From: Cellulomonas sp. PhB150
Lineage (GTDB): Bacteria > Actinomycetota > Actinomycetes > Actinomycetales > Cellulomonadaceae
NCBI RefSeq assembly: GCF_003755175.1
Contig: NZ_RKHX01000004.1
Location: forward strand, 62,001-126,000
DNA length: 64,000 nt
Direction of reading: 5' to 3'
The position numbers and the translations under genes are program-made. This document shows, piece after piece, positions 43,069 to 51,057 of the stretch. Every line of letters starts with the position of its first letter. The first letter of the stretch is position 1. The notes beneath the pieces were generated by a model, which was not told where the DNA came from, searched no databases, and saw nothing but the letters and a program-made list of their open reading frames with translations.

Positions 43069-43500
43069 GGACTCGGCTGCCCGGACCCCGCCGACGACCT
43101 CGACGCGGTGGTTGAGCCGCCGGTCGCGCACCACGTCCCACTGCGAGCCGCACGCGCCCGCCTTGGGGTCCCACGCGCCGAGCACCAGCCGCGGGACGCG
43201 GGCCAGGACGGTCGCGCCCGCGCACATGAGGCACGGCTCCAGGGTCACCACCAGGGTGCAGTCGTCGAGCCGCCACCGGCCCAGCGCCGCGGCGGCGGCC
43301 CGCAGCGCGACGACCTCCGCGTGCCCCGCGGGGTCGGCGGCCGCCTCGCGGACGTTGTGCCCGCGCCCGACCACCGTCCCGTCGGGCCCCAGCACCACCG
43401 CGCCGACCGGCACGTCGCCCGTGGCCAGCGCCAGCGCGGCCTCGTCGAGCGCCTCACCCATCGCCCACGCGTCGGCGGCCGCCTCGGGTCGGGTGCTCAT
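43000..43500 (-). CDS. tadA: tRNA-specific adenosine deaminase
   Basis: A 166-residue cytidine-deaminase-fold enzyme that converts A34 to inosine in tRNA-Arg(ACG). The zinc and catalytic residues are HAEVVAL (His, catalytic Glu) and EPCLMCAGA (two Cys). DPKAGACGS and the C-terminal LLRFFETRR are typical of TadA. The ATG at 43500 is used. It overlaps the sirtuin gene by 69 bp at the 3' end. Confidence 0.95.
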   Translation of the reverse strand: MSTRPEAAADAWAMGEALDEAALALATGDVPVGAVVLGPDGTVVGRGHNVREAAADPAGHAEVVALRAAAAALGRWRLDDCTLVVTLEPCLMCAGATVLARVPRLVLGAWDPKAGACGSQWDVVRDRRLNHRVEVVGGVRAAESSELLLRFFETRRQEPGEGAQGL

Positions 43501-43531
43501 GCCGCCATGATCCCCCAGCGCCGGCCCGAGA

Positions 43532-43609
43532 TAGCCGCACTTGTGACGAGAGTCGTCTCGTGGGGCTGCGCGAAGCCTCAGGAGGTCTCACCAGCCACAA
43601 GTGCGGCTA
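43532..43609. repeat. 14-bp inverted repeat in the tadA-upp intergenic region
   Basis: TAGCCGCACTTGTG (43532-43545) pairs perfectly with 43596-43609 across a 50-nt spacer that holds a smaller hairpin (ACGAGA, 4-nt loop, TCTCGT at 43546-43561). It is not a terminator of either flanking gene, because both start away from it. A repeat-family member or a regulatory structure is possible. Confidence 0.65.
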
Positions 43610-43687
43610 GGTCGGGCTAGGTGGGGGCAGGTCGGACGTCACAGCACGGGCCGCGCCGGTCGGCATCCCAGCCCGTGGGACACCCGG

Positions 43688-43693
43688 TAGGTT
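43688..43693 (+). promoter_or_regulatory. -10 hexamer of a leaderless promoter (upp)
   Basis: TAGGTT, 6-nt spacer, then the ATG at 43700; no ribosome-binding site. Confidence 0.7.
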
Positions 43694-43699
43694 GCTCCC

Positions 43700-44335
43700 A
43701 TGCGCCTGCACGTCGCGAACCACCCGCTGGTCGACCACAAGCTCGCCGTCCTGCGTGACGTCGAGACCCACTCGGCGACCTTCCGCCTCCTCGTCGACGA
43801 GCTGGTCACCCTGCTCGCGTACGAGGCGACCCGGGACGTGCACACCCGCGAGGTCGAGATCACCACGCCGGTGACCACGACGACCGCGCGCAAGCTGGCC
43901 ACGCCCCGTCCGATCGTCGTCCCGATCCTGCGCGCCGGCCTCGGCATGCTCGACGGCATGACGCGCCTGCTGCCCACCGCCGAGGTCGGCTTCCTGGGCA
44001 TGCAGCGCGACGAGGAGACGCTCGAGGCGATCACCTACGCGAACCGCCTGCCCGACGACCTGTCCGGCCGGCAGTGCTTCCTGCTCGACCCGATGCTCGC
44101 CACTGGCGGGACGCTGGTCGCGGCCATCGACTACCTGCTGCAGCGCGGCGCGCGCGACGTCACCGCGGTCTGCCTGCTGGCCGCCCCCGAGGGCCTCAAG
44201 GTCGTCGAGGACTTCGTCGGGGACCGGGCCGACGTGTCGATCGTCGTCGCCGCGGTCGACGAGCGCCTCAACGAGAAGGCGTACATCGTGCCGGGCCTCG
44301 GGGACGCGGGAGACCGCCTCTACGGCGTCGTCTGA
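43700..44335 (+). CDS. upp: Uracil phosphoribosyltransferase
   Basis: A 211-residue pyrimidine-salvage enzyme converting uracil and PRPP to UMP. Family landmarks are [34 protein letters not shown], the PRPP-binding [12 protein letters not shown] and the C-terminal [13 protein letters not shown] uracil-binding loop. Length and sequence are typical. Transcription appears leaderless. A weak hairpin (44373-44392) downstream may end transcription. Confidence 0.97.
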   Translation: MRLHVANHPLVDHKLAVLRDVETHSATFRLLVDELVTLLAYEATRDVHTREVEITTPVTTTTARKLATPRPIVVPILRAGLGMLDGMTRLLPTAEVGFLGMQRDEETLEAITYANRLPDDLSGRQCFLLDPMLATGGTLVAAIDYLLQRGARDVTAVCLLAAPEGLKVVEDFVGDRADVSIVVAAVDERLNEKAYIVPGLGDAGDRLYGVV

Positions 44336-44537
44336 GCATCCACCGGGTGAGACCGCCCGGCTAACACCTTGGGCACGGCCGACGAGCCGTGCGATGCTCG
44401 GCTCGTGATCCGAACCACGCACTACGCCACGGCGGCGTCCGCCGTGCGCGTACCTGCGACGCGCTGTCCGGCCTGACGTCGCCCCTCAGGCCCGACCCTC
44501 CCGCCCTTCTCGGCGGACCGCACCCCCGGAGAACCCC

Positions 44538-44783
44538 ATGGCACTTCCTGCTCCCCTGCCCCCGCCGCCACGCGCCGGCTTCGTCCTGTACGTCTCGGTC
44601 CCCGAGTCCACGACACCCACCGCCCTGGCCGACGTCGCGGCGACCCTGCACGAGCTCGCCGTCGACGCGCTGCCCGGCGCGGAGACCGTGACGGCCCTCT
44701 CCCTGGTGCCCGGCGGCTCGGACGACGTGCGACGGATCGGCGAGCGCCTCACCGACCTGCGGCTCATCGCGGGTCAGCAGTAG
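44538..44783 (+). CDS. Small hypothetical protein
   Basis: An 81-residue soluble protein with a GGAGA ribosome-binding site 5 nt before the ATG. A Pro-rich start is followed by FVLYVSVPES and a helical region rich in Ala, Leu and Asp. The final 20 bp overlap the end of the convergent sigma-fusion gene. No family recognised. The region before it (44336-44537) holds only hairpins. Confidence 0.65.
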   Translation: MALPAPLPPPPRAGFVLYVSVPESTTPTALADVAATLHELAVDALPGAETVTALSLVPGGSDDVRRIGERLTDLRLIAGQQ

Positions 44784-47700
44784 CCGCAGGCTCGGGGGGC
44801 TGCGTCCGCAGCGTGATGGCGCCGACGAGGTACTGGTCGCCGACCGTCGACGCGGTCAACGAGCTCACGTCGCAGCCCAGCACGACCGGCCGGAACGCCT
44901 TGGCGTCCGTGCCGAGCGAGTTCGCCGCGCGCCATCCCGTCGCGGTCGAGTCGAACGCGTTGGACGACGAGCCCGCCGAGCCGTCCCACCGCACGGGGGT
45001 CAGCGCGGTCGGTGCCGCATCGCACAGCGGGCTCGTGAGCCGCAGCTGGTCGCCGCTGCCCTGGTAGTCGCCCTCCCAGGCGACCACGCCGACACGCGCG
45101 AGCGTGCCTGCGGGCGCCGCGAACGAGAACACGGGCGGCTGCGCGCCGCTGCCCACCCACGCGCCGCTGTCGTACACGGCCACGGTCGCGTCGCCGGGCG
45201 CGGAGTACACGACGACGAGCGACCAGCCGGCGAAGTAGGTCGGGTCCTTGTCCGAGCGGCCCGCGCTCACGGCGACGTCCGCCACCGACCACGTCCCGCT
45301 GCCGCCGGCGGCCACCTGGTCGGTCACGTCGGCGAACGACTGGTAGTAGCGCCGCGCGGCGTTGTCGGTCCGGTCGGCGATGACGGTCCCCGTGACGGGC
45401 CGGTAGTCGCCCTGCGGCCCGCGCAGGCGCGCGTGGGTCAGCGCCGTGCTCCAGGTGTCGGAGCCGGTCGCGTTCGCGGACCAGTACAGCCCGGCGAACT
45501 CGACGGTCGCGCCCTTCGGCACCGAGAGCTGGGCCCGCGACGAGACGGGGATGCTGGCGCGCTGACCAGCGGGCGGCGCCTCGTCGAGCGGGATCATCGC
45601 GAGGCCGTTGTTGTCCGCGGTGCCCTTCTCGAGCGCGCTGCGGCACGCGGCGAGGTAGGTGTTGCAGGACAGCAGCGGCGCGCCGACCTGGGTGACGTCG
45701 CCGCTGCCGGTGTAGCGCTCGGCGAGGCCGGCCGACGTGGCGGGAAGGGTGATCTGGACCGGGTCGCTGGTCGCGCCCGTGGCGAGCGCGGTGACCGTCA
45801 CGCGGCTGCGCTCGCTCCACATCAGGTGGCCCGAGACGAGCACGGCCGCCGAGCCGCCCGCCGTGAGATCGCCGAGCGGGCACTCGACGACGTGCGCGTC
45901 CTCGGTCGCCGCGCAACCCGCGGTCTGGGTGCCGTCGGGGTTCGGCACCACGTTCCGCGGCAGCACCACGCGCGCGACGACGTCGCCCGCGTCCGAGCCG
46001 TCGCCGACGTCGACGGCGAACGAGACCTGCACGCCCTCGTCGCCCTGCAGCAGCACCGGCGCGGTCTCGGTCCGCACGACGAGCGACGGCGCGCGGCCGA
46101 CGACCGGCACGCGGGCCGCCGCGCCGTCCGCGCCGGGCGCCCGTGCCGTGACGGACAGATCACCGAGCGAGCCCGTGCTGCCGACGTCGCCGACGAGACG
46201 GAGGACCAGTGACTCGTCGCTCCCGGCGGCCACCGTGTCGCGCGTGCACGTGGCGAGCGAGCCGTCGAGCCCGCACTGCCAGCCCTCGGGCGACACGTCG
46301 GCCCACCGGGTCCCCTCGGGTGCCACCGCGTCGACGACGACGTCGGTCGCGTCCAGGTCGCCGACGTCGCCGACGGTCAGCGCGACCGGCACGGCGTGCC
46401 CGCCGAGCACCTCGAGCTGATCGGCCGCCTGCACGGACAGCCGCGCGGGGCGCTCGACCGTGAACGGCACCGAGACCGGGGTCGGCGCGGAGCGACCGGA
46501 CGGGCTGAGCGTGACGACGATCGGGTCCTCCCCCACGTCGCGGGGCTCGCCGGCCGTGAGGGCCAGCGCGAGCGGCGCCCGGCCCCGGGCCGGGACGGTC
46601 GCCATGGTGCAGTCGACGACGTTCCCGGCCGCGCGCGCCGCCTGCGGCAGCTGGCAGGTCCAGTCGCCGCCGACCTGCTCCCAGCCGATCCCCGACGGGA
46701 GCGTCACCTGGACGGCGGCGGCGGTCGCGGCGGTCCCGCCGGCGTTGCGGACGGGCAGCGTGAGCGTCGTCGGCCGCTGGCTGAGCAGCACGAGCGGGTC
46801 CGGCGCGGACTGCAGCGTCAGGCGGGGCGGGGCGGGTGCGACCCGTACCCGGATCGGCGGAGCCTGGAAGTCGAGGTCCGCGCCGGTCACGTGCAGGGCG
46901 ATCTCCCCGTCGGACCGCTCGTACGACTCGTCGACCGCGACGTGCAGCACGAGGCGGGACGTGGCGCTGGGAGCCAGGACGTCCAGGGTGCAGCGCGCCG
47001 TCGGGGACTGCGCGCCGCCGGTGCACACCCAGCCGGGGTCGGTGGCTGCGGCGAAGCGCCCGAACACCCCCGGGGTGGTCACCGTGAGCACGTCGTCGAT
47101 CGTGACGCCGTCCGGCAGGACGACGTCGGCCGCGAGGTCGGCGGCCGCGGTGCCCCCGGTGTTCGCCACCTCGATGGCGAGCTCCTGGTCCTCCGCGCCG
47201 GCCGACAGGGACAGGCCCGTGTCCGGGAGGACGACCGAGAGCGAGGCCGGGGCGGGCGGCGGGTCCGTGGGCGGGTCGGTCGGCGGGTCCGTGGGCGGGT
47301 CGGTCGGCGGGTCCGTCGGCGGCTGGGTCGGGTCGGTCGTCGGCTCGCTGGTCGGCTGGCTCGTCGGCTGCGACGTCGGCTGCGACGTCGGCTGGCTCGT
47401 GGGCTGCGGCGCCGGGGGCGCGGTCGGGTTCGTCACCGGGGCGGTCGGGGCGGTGCTCGGAGCGACCACCGGCGCGGTGGGCTGCTGCGAGGGCGCGCCG
47501 CTCGGCTCGGGCGTCGCGGCCGGGCTCTGCGGCTGGTCCATCGTCGAGGACGCGCTCGAGGTCGGCACGGGCAGCGTCGCCGTGTCGTCGGGACCGGACA
47601 TCAGGTTGACGACGAGCGCCGTCGCGACGCCCGCGAGCACGAGCACCCCGGCCGCGACCGCGACGGCGGCGGCCGGGATCGAGGCGATGAAGGCCGCGAT

Positions 47701-48657
47701 CCCTCCCGCGGCGCTGGCGCCTGCCGTCGCTCCCGCGCCGCTGCCCGCGGCGACGGCCGCAGCGCCGCCGGTGCCCGCCGTCGCCGTCGTGGCGGCGGCT
47801 CCCTGGCCGTGGCCGGCGAGCGCGGCGCCCGCAGCCAGCCCACCGCCCACCGGCAGCAGGTGCGCGAGCGCGCCCACACCCGCGAGACCGAGGACGAGCG
47901 GTGCGATGACCGCCCGCATGCCGTGGTTGACGTCCGCGAGCTCGAGGACGAGTGCTCGGCAGTCCCCGCACGTCTCGAGGTGCTGCTCGACCTGGGTGCT
48001 CTCGCGCGTGCCGAGCCCGCCTCGGACGTACGAGCCGAGCTTGCCCGCGACCGAGCGACAGCCTTCGTCGAGCGGGTCCTGCAGGTGCTGCTGGAGATAG
48101 GCCTGCCGCAGCCCCTCGCGGGCCCGGTAGGCGAGCGCCGCGACGCCGTTGGCCGTCAGGCCCAGGATCGGGGCGATCTGCACCGGCTGCAGCCCTTCGA
48201 CCTCGGTGTGCCAGAGCACCGCCTGCCAGCGCTCGGGCAGCCCGTGGAAGGCACGCGCCACGACACCCCGCTCGAACCCCTCGAGCGCCGGCTCCTCGGC
48301 GGTGCCGGCCCACGCGGTTCCGGCCTCGAGGCTCGCGACGTCGTCCGTCGGCTCCGCCCGCCGGGCACGCGTGCGCTGCAGCCCGGCGACGCGGCGGACG
48401 ACCGTGAACAGGTAGGCACGGAAGGCGACATCGGGACCGTTGCCCCGCTGCAGCGCGAGGAACACGGCGGCGAAGGAGTCGGCGACGACGTCCTCGGCGT
48501 CAGCGGTGGAGTCGGTGTAGCGGCGGGCGACGACGAGCGCGGCGCCGGCGTGACGCTCGTAGAGCTCGCCCGTCGCCTCGACGTCTCCCCCGCGCACGGC
48601 AGCGATGAGCTCGGCGTCCTCCCGGACCCCGTCCTCGATGCCCGCCTCCGTGCTCAC
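44764..48657 (-). CDS. ECF sigma factor fused to anti-sigma, membrane anchor and large extracytoplasmic region
   Basis: A 1297-residue single polypeptide. Residues 1-200 are a complete ECF sigma factor: region 2 around ELYERHAGAALVVARRYT and AEDVVADSFAAVF, region 4 around LPERWQAVLWHTEVEGLQPVQIA. An anti-sigma zinc motif H-x3-C-x2-C follows (H226, C230, C233). Hydrophobic segments lie near 250-270 and 328-350. A Pro/Thr/Ser/Asp linker (about 365-480) leads to about four DUF11-like repeats and a C-terminal adhesin-type domain (GLYWSANA, YYQSFADVT, YFAGWSLVVVYS). It resembles actinobacterial ECF groups with long C-terminal extensions (ECF52/53 type). GTG start with AGGAGG. Release of the sigma part probably needs proteolysis. 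Confidence 0.9.
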   Translation of the reverse strand: MSTEAGIEDGVREDAELIAAVRGGDVEATGELYERHAGAALVVARRYTDSTADAEDVVADSFAAVFLALQRGNGPDVAFRAYLFTVVRRVAGLQRTRARRAEPTDDVASLEAGTAWAGTAEEPALEGFERGVVARAFHGLPERWQAVLWHTEVEGLQPVQIAPILGLTANGVAALAYRAREGLRQAYLQQHLQDPLDEGCRSVAGKLGSYVRGGLGTRESTQVEQHLETCGDCRALVLELADVNHGMRAVIAPLVLGLAGVGALAHLLPVGGGLAAGAALAGHGQGAAATTATAGTGGAAAVAAGSGAGATAGASAAGGIAAFIASIPAAAVAVAAGVLVLAGVATALVVNLMSGPDDTATLPVPTSSASSTMDQPQSPAATPEPSGAPSQQPTAPVVAPSTAPTAPVTNPTAPPAPQPTSQPTSQPTSQPTSQPTSEPTTDPTQPPTDPPTDPPTDPPTDPPTDPPPAPASLSVVLPDTGLSLSAGAEDQELAIEVANTGGTAAADLAADVVLPDGVTIDDVLTVTTPGVFGRFAAATDPGWVCTGGAQSPTARCTLDVLAPSATSRLVLHVAVDESYERSDGEIALHVTGADLDFQAPPIRVRVAPAPPRLTLQSAPDPLVLLSQRPTTLTLPVRNAGGTAATAAAVQVTLPSGIGWEQVGGDWTCQLPQAARAAGNVVDCTMATVPARGRAPLALALTAGEPRDVGEDPIVVTLSPSGRSAPTPVSVPFTVERPARLSVQAADQLEVLGGHAVPVALTVGDVGDLDATDVVVDAVAPEGTRWADVSPEGWQCGLDGSLATCTRDTVAAGSDESLVLRLVGDVGSTGSLGDLSVTARAPGADGAAARVPVVGRAPSLVVRTETAPVLLQGDEGVQVSFAVDVGDGSDAGDVVARVVLPRNVVPNPDGTQTAGCAATEDAHVVECPLGDLTAGGSAAVLVSGHLMWSERSRVTVTALATGATSDPVQITLPATSAGLAERYTGSGDVTQVGAPLLSCNTYLAACRSALEKGTADNNGLAMIPLDEAPPAGQRASIPVSSRAQLSVPKGATVEFAGLYWSANATGSDTWSTALTHARLRGPQGDYRPVTGTVIADRTDNAARRYYQSFADVTDQVAAGGSGTWSVADVAVSAGRSDKDPTYFAGWSLVVVYSAPGDATVAVYDSGAWVGSGAQPPVFSFAAPAGTLARVGVVAWEGDYQGSGDQLRLTSPLCDAAPTALTPVRWDGSAGSSSNAFDSTATGWRAANSLGTDAKAFRPVVLGCDVSSLTASTVGDQYLVGAITLRTQPPEPAATADPR
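47257..47330 (-). repeat. 24-bp tandem repeat encoding a Pro/Thr/Asp linker
   Basis: Two exact 24-bp copies (47261-47284 and 47285-47308) and a degenerate third encode the PTDPPTDP-type linker outside the membrane in the sigma-fusion protein. A similar PTSQ-encoding tract follows at about 47350-47400. Such tracts can vary in copy number. Confidence 0.75.
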
Positions 48658-48739
48658 GCGGATTCCTCCTGTTGATGACCCCGTTCAGAGTGCCATACCG
48701 GACGAATAGGGTGAACCGAACCTGGGCGTGGGCTGAGTG

Positions 48740-48757
48740 GGTGAAAAAACGTTCACC
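48740..48757. promoter_or_regulatory. Palindromic operator candidate
   Basis: GGTGAA-AAAACG-TTCACC, an 18-bp inverted repeat in the divergent region between the sigma-fusion gene and the GGDEF-like gene. It could serve a regulator of either gene; none is identified. Confidence 0.45.
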
Positions 48758-48794
48758 GGCGTCACGCAGCGGGTCGACCGGCCTCTCATCCGGC

Positions 48795-49547
48795 GTGACG
48801 ACACCAGCGCGCCTCGGCAGCGCCACGCTCCCCGCGGACCTCGCGGCGCGTTGGCGAGCGCGCAGCCTCGCGTCGATCTGGCTCCGCGCGTCCGACTGGG
48901 ACCACCCGACCGTCGACCACATGGCCTACGCGGTCGCGATCGGCGACGACCCGCGCGACTCCGCGTGGAACCTCGGGCAGGCTCGCGGTGAGATCGGCGT
49001 CGGCATCGAGGAGACCATCGACGACGTCGCCTGCCTCTACCACGCGCTCGGCCCCCACCATCCGCCGCCGACAGTGCTGCGCGCGCTGTGCGCCGGATGG
49101 GCCGACGCCCAGGCCGGTGCGGTCGTCGCGGGGTCCTGCCGGGACCCCGAGTCCGGCCTCCCGACCACCCAGTACCTCGCGGTGCGCATCGGCGAGGCCT
49201 GCGCGTCCCTGACCCCCGGGCATCTCGTCGTCGTCGACGTCGCCGCGGGGGACGTCCTCCCCGCGGTCCGGATCGCGCGCTCCGCGGCCGTCGGCGAGGC
49301 CCTGGTCAGCACCTACGGCGCGGGCCACCCGATGGCCGCGCTGGGCGGCGGTGTGTTCGCCGTGCTGGTCCGCGGCGAGCAGGACCCGGTGGACCTCGTC
49401 CCCCTGCTGCGCCGCGAGATCGACCGCCGCGTGGGCGACGAGCCCCTGCGCTCGGCCACGCGCTGCCCCGTCCGGATCCGGTCCGTGGACGTCCCGCGTT
49501 CACCCACCGACGCGGCGGACCTGATCAGCCGCCTGGCCCGCACCTGA
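48795..49547 (+). CDS. Degenerate GGDEF-domain protein
   Basis: A 250-residue soluble protein. An N-terminal helical part (WRARSLASIWLRASDWDHPTVDH) precedes a GGDEF-like fold: CRDPESGLPTTQYLAVRI corresponds to the family's DPLTGLxNRxxL, and ALGGGVFAVLVRG to RxGGDEFxxxL. The catalytic D-E of GGDEF is G-V here, so diguanylate cyclase activity is unlikely. It may bind nucleotide or act by protein contact. The GTG at 48795 is chosen because upstream codons in frame cross the promoter region. It is divergent from the sigma-fusion gene. Confidence 0.75.
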   Translation: MTTPARLGSATLPADLAARWRARSLASIWLRASDWDHPTVDHMAYAVAIGDDPRDSAWNLGQARGEIGVGIEETIDDVACLYHALGPHHPPPTVLRALCAGWADAQAGAVVAGSCRDPESGLPTTQYLAVRIGEACASLTPGHLVVVDVAAGDVLPAVRIARSAAVGEALVSTYGAGHPMAALGGGVFAVLVRGEQDPVDLVPLLRREIDRRVGDEPLRSATRCPVRIRSVDVPRSPTDAADLISRLART

Positions 49548-49583
49548 GCCGGCCAGCGAGGGGACAACCGGACGAAATGCGCC

Positions 49584-49589
49584 TACCGT
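49584..49589 (+). promoter_or_regulatory. -10 hexamer of a leaderless promoter
   Basis: TACCGT, 7-nt spacer, then the ATG at 49597; no ribosome-binding site. Confidence 0.55.
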
Positions 49590-49596
49590 CGAACGC

Positions 49597-50418
49597 ATGA
49601 CTCCTGCAGGACTGGCCCCTGGCGACCCCAGCGCTGACCCCGACCACCACGCCGCGGCCCCGGCGCCCGGCCCCGACGACCCCGGCGCGCAGGAGCTCCT
49701 CGGCAGCGCCGAGCCCGGCCCGCTGCTCGCCTCGGGCGACTCGGCCGACGTGTTCGCCGTCGATGACAAGCTCGTGCTGCGGCGCTACCGCGAGGGCCGC
49801 GACGCCACGGCCGAGGCGGCGATGGTCCGGCACGTGGTCGCGCACGGCTACCCCGCACCCGGCGTCTACGCCGCAGCCGGCTCCGACATCGTCATGGAGC
49901 GCCTGCACGGCCCGACACTCCTGCAGTCGCTCGCCGCGGGCGAGACCTCGATCCACGACGGGGCCGCGCTGCTCGCCGACCTGCACGCCCGGCTGCACGC
50001 GCTCCCGACGCCGGAGGGGTGGGACGGCCCGACGTCGCAGTCGTGGCCGGAGTCGATGGCCGGGACCGTCGTCGTCCACCTGGACCTGCACCCCGCGAAC
50101 GTGATCCTCACCGAGGACCGCGGCGCCGCGGTCGTCGACTGGTGCAACACCCGGATCGGTACCGCCGAGCTCGACGTGGCGATCACCGCGCTGATCGTCG
50201 CCGAGGTCGCCGTCGACGCGGGCGGCGTCTACTCGCAGGCCGCTCGCGCGCTCCTCGCCGCGTTCCTGTCGGCGGTCGACGTCGACGTCCTCGGCGCGCT
50301 CGACGAGGCCGCGGGGCTGCGCGCGCAGGACCCGACGCTCGTCGCCGGGGAGCGCACGCTGGTCCCGGTCGCCGCGACCCTGGTGCGCGAGCTCATCGAG
50401 GTTTCGGCCCGCCCCTGA
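49597..50418 (+). CDS. Aminoglycoside-phosphotransferase-family kinase-like protein
   Basis: A 273-residue protein of the APH/choline-kinase fold. After a Pro/Asp-rich start (1-35) come a glycine-poor ATP loop region (LASGDSADVFAVDDKLVLRRYREG), the hinge IVMERLHGPTL, the catalytic loop VVHLDLHPANVIL (Asp and Asn), and the metal-binding VVDWCNT. It could phosphorylate a small alcohol or antibiotic; most chromosomal members are of unknown substrate. A perfect terminator follows. Confidence 0.88.
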   Translation: MTPAGLAPGDPSADPDHHAAAPAPGPDDPGAQELLGSAEPGPLLASGDSADVFAVDDKLVLRRYREGRDATAEAAMVRHVVAHGYPAPGVYAAAGSDIVMERLHGPTLLQSLAAGETSIHDGAALLADLHARLHALPTPEGWDGPTSQSWPESMAGTVVVHLDLHPANVILTEDRGAAVVDWCNTRIGTAELDVAITALIVAEVAVDAGGVYSQAARALLAAFLSAVDVDVLGALDEAAGLRAQDPTLVAGERTLVPVAATLVRELIEVSARP

Positions 50419-50434
50419 CCCGCCTCCGCACAGC

Positions 50435-50467
50435 AGAACGGCCGCCCCGGTCCGGGGCGGCCGTTCT
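50435..50467. terminator. Bidirectional intrinsic terminator
   Basis: A perfect 16-bp inverted repeat around a single central T, between the convergent kinase-like and DUF1540 genes. Confidence 0.9.
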
Positions 50468-50478
50468 CGCGTGACGGG

Positions 50479-50778
50479 TCAGGCGGGGTCGAACGTCAGG
50501 CAGTCCGCGTGGTCGTGGCCGGCACCGACGCGCACCGAGGCGGCCGTGCACTCGAGCGACGAGTTGTGCGTGCACTCCGACCGCTGGCAGGCGCCGACGT
50601 GGGTGATGACCTTGTCGAGACCGCCGCGCACCCCGAGCGGGATGAACGTGGCGCAGGACGCGTCGCCGCTGGTCCCGCCGATCGTGACCGCGGCTGCGTG
50701 GCAGCTCGAGTGGTCGTTGTAGGAACAGCCGGCCACCGAACACTCGGTGACCGCGGGCATCTCCATTAGCGTGCTCAC
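50479..50778 (-). CDS. DUF1540 cysteine-rich protein
   Basis: A 99-residue protein with two copies of the DUF1540 motif, each with four Cys: VTECSVAGCSYNDHSSCHA ... ASCATF and ACQRSECTHNSSLECTA ... ADCLTF. The eight cysteines suggest metal binding. GGAGG lies 5 nt before the GTG at 50778. DUF1540 proteins are small and common in Gram-positives, some sporulation- or metal-linked. Two DtxR-like boxes in its upstream region hint at iron control. Confidence 0.9.
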   Translation of the reverse strand: MSTLMEMPAVTECSVAGCSYNDHSSCHAAAVTIGGTSGDASCATFIPLGVRGGLDKVITHVGACQRSECTHNSSLECTAASVRVGAGHDHADCLTFDPA

Positions 50779-50897
50779 GATGACCTCCGCGGGGTTGGGG
50801 AACGCTCGATCGGGTCGTACGTGATCGACGCTAGACCCGTTCCGGGCACCCTGCCTAGCAAGCAAGGACTGGCTTACCCGCAGGTCAGAGCCACTTT

Positions 50898-50916
50898 TCA
50901 GGGAAGGCTACCCTCA
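50898..50916. promoter_or_regulatory. DtxR/IdeR-like iron box 1
   Basis: TCAGGGAAGGCTACCCTCA is a 19-bp near-palindrome matching the DtxR/IdeR consensus TWAGGTWAGSCTWACCTWA at 15 of 19 positions by eye. It lies between the divergent DUF1540 and MmpL-like genes. Confidence 0.45.
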
Positions 50917-50954
50917 CCGCGGCGGCGTCGCTGCTGGTCATCGGCCTGCCGGGG

Positions 50955-50973
50955 GTGGGTTAGCCCTACCCCA
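50955..50973. promoter_or_regulatory. DtxR/IdeR-like iron box 2
   Basis: GTGGGTTAGCCCTACCCCA matches the same consensus at 14 of 19 positions. It is 57 bp from the first, nearer the transporter gene. Confidence 0.45.
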
Positions 50974-51057
50974 GGTTGGTGGGGCTGCGTCACTGACTCG
51001 CTCGCGCGACTCGGGGAGCGTAGGAGGCAACCACACCGCCCCACGCAAGGAGCCGTC

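Noticed and set aside
44373-44446. Terminator pair between upp and the 81-residue gene
   Set aside because: Two short GC hairpins (7 bp each) are common by chance at this GC content; noted as weak in the upp entry only.
47257-47400. CRISPR array from tandem 24-bp repeats
   Set aside because: Repeats are contiguous, in frame and encode a Pro/Thr linker; there are no unique spacers.
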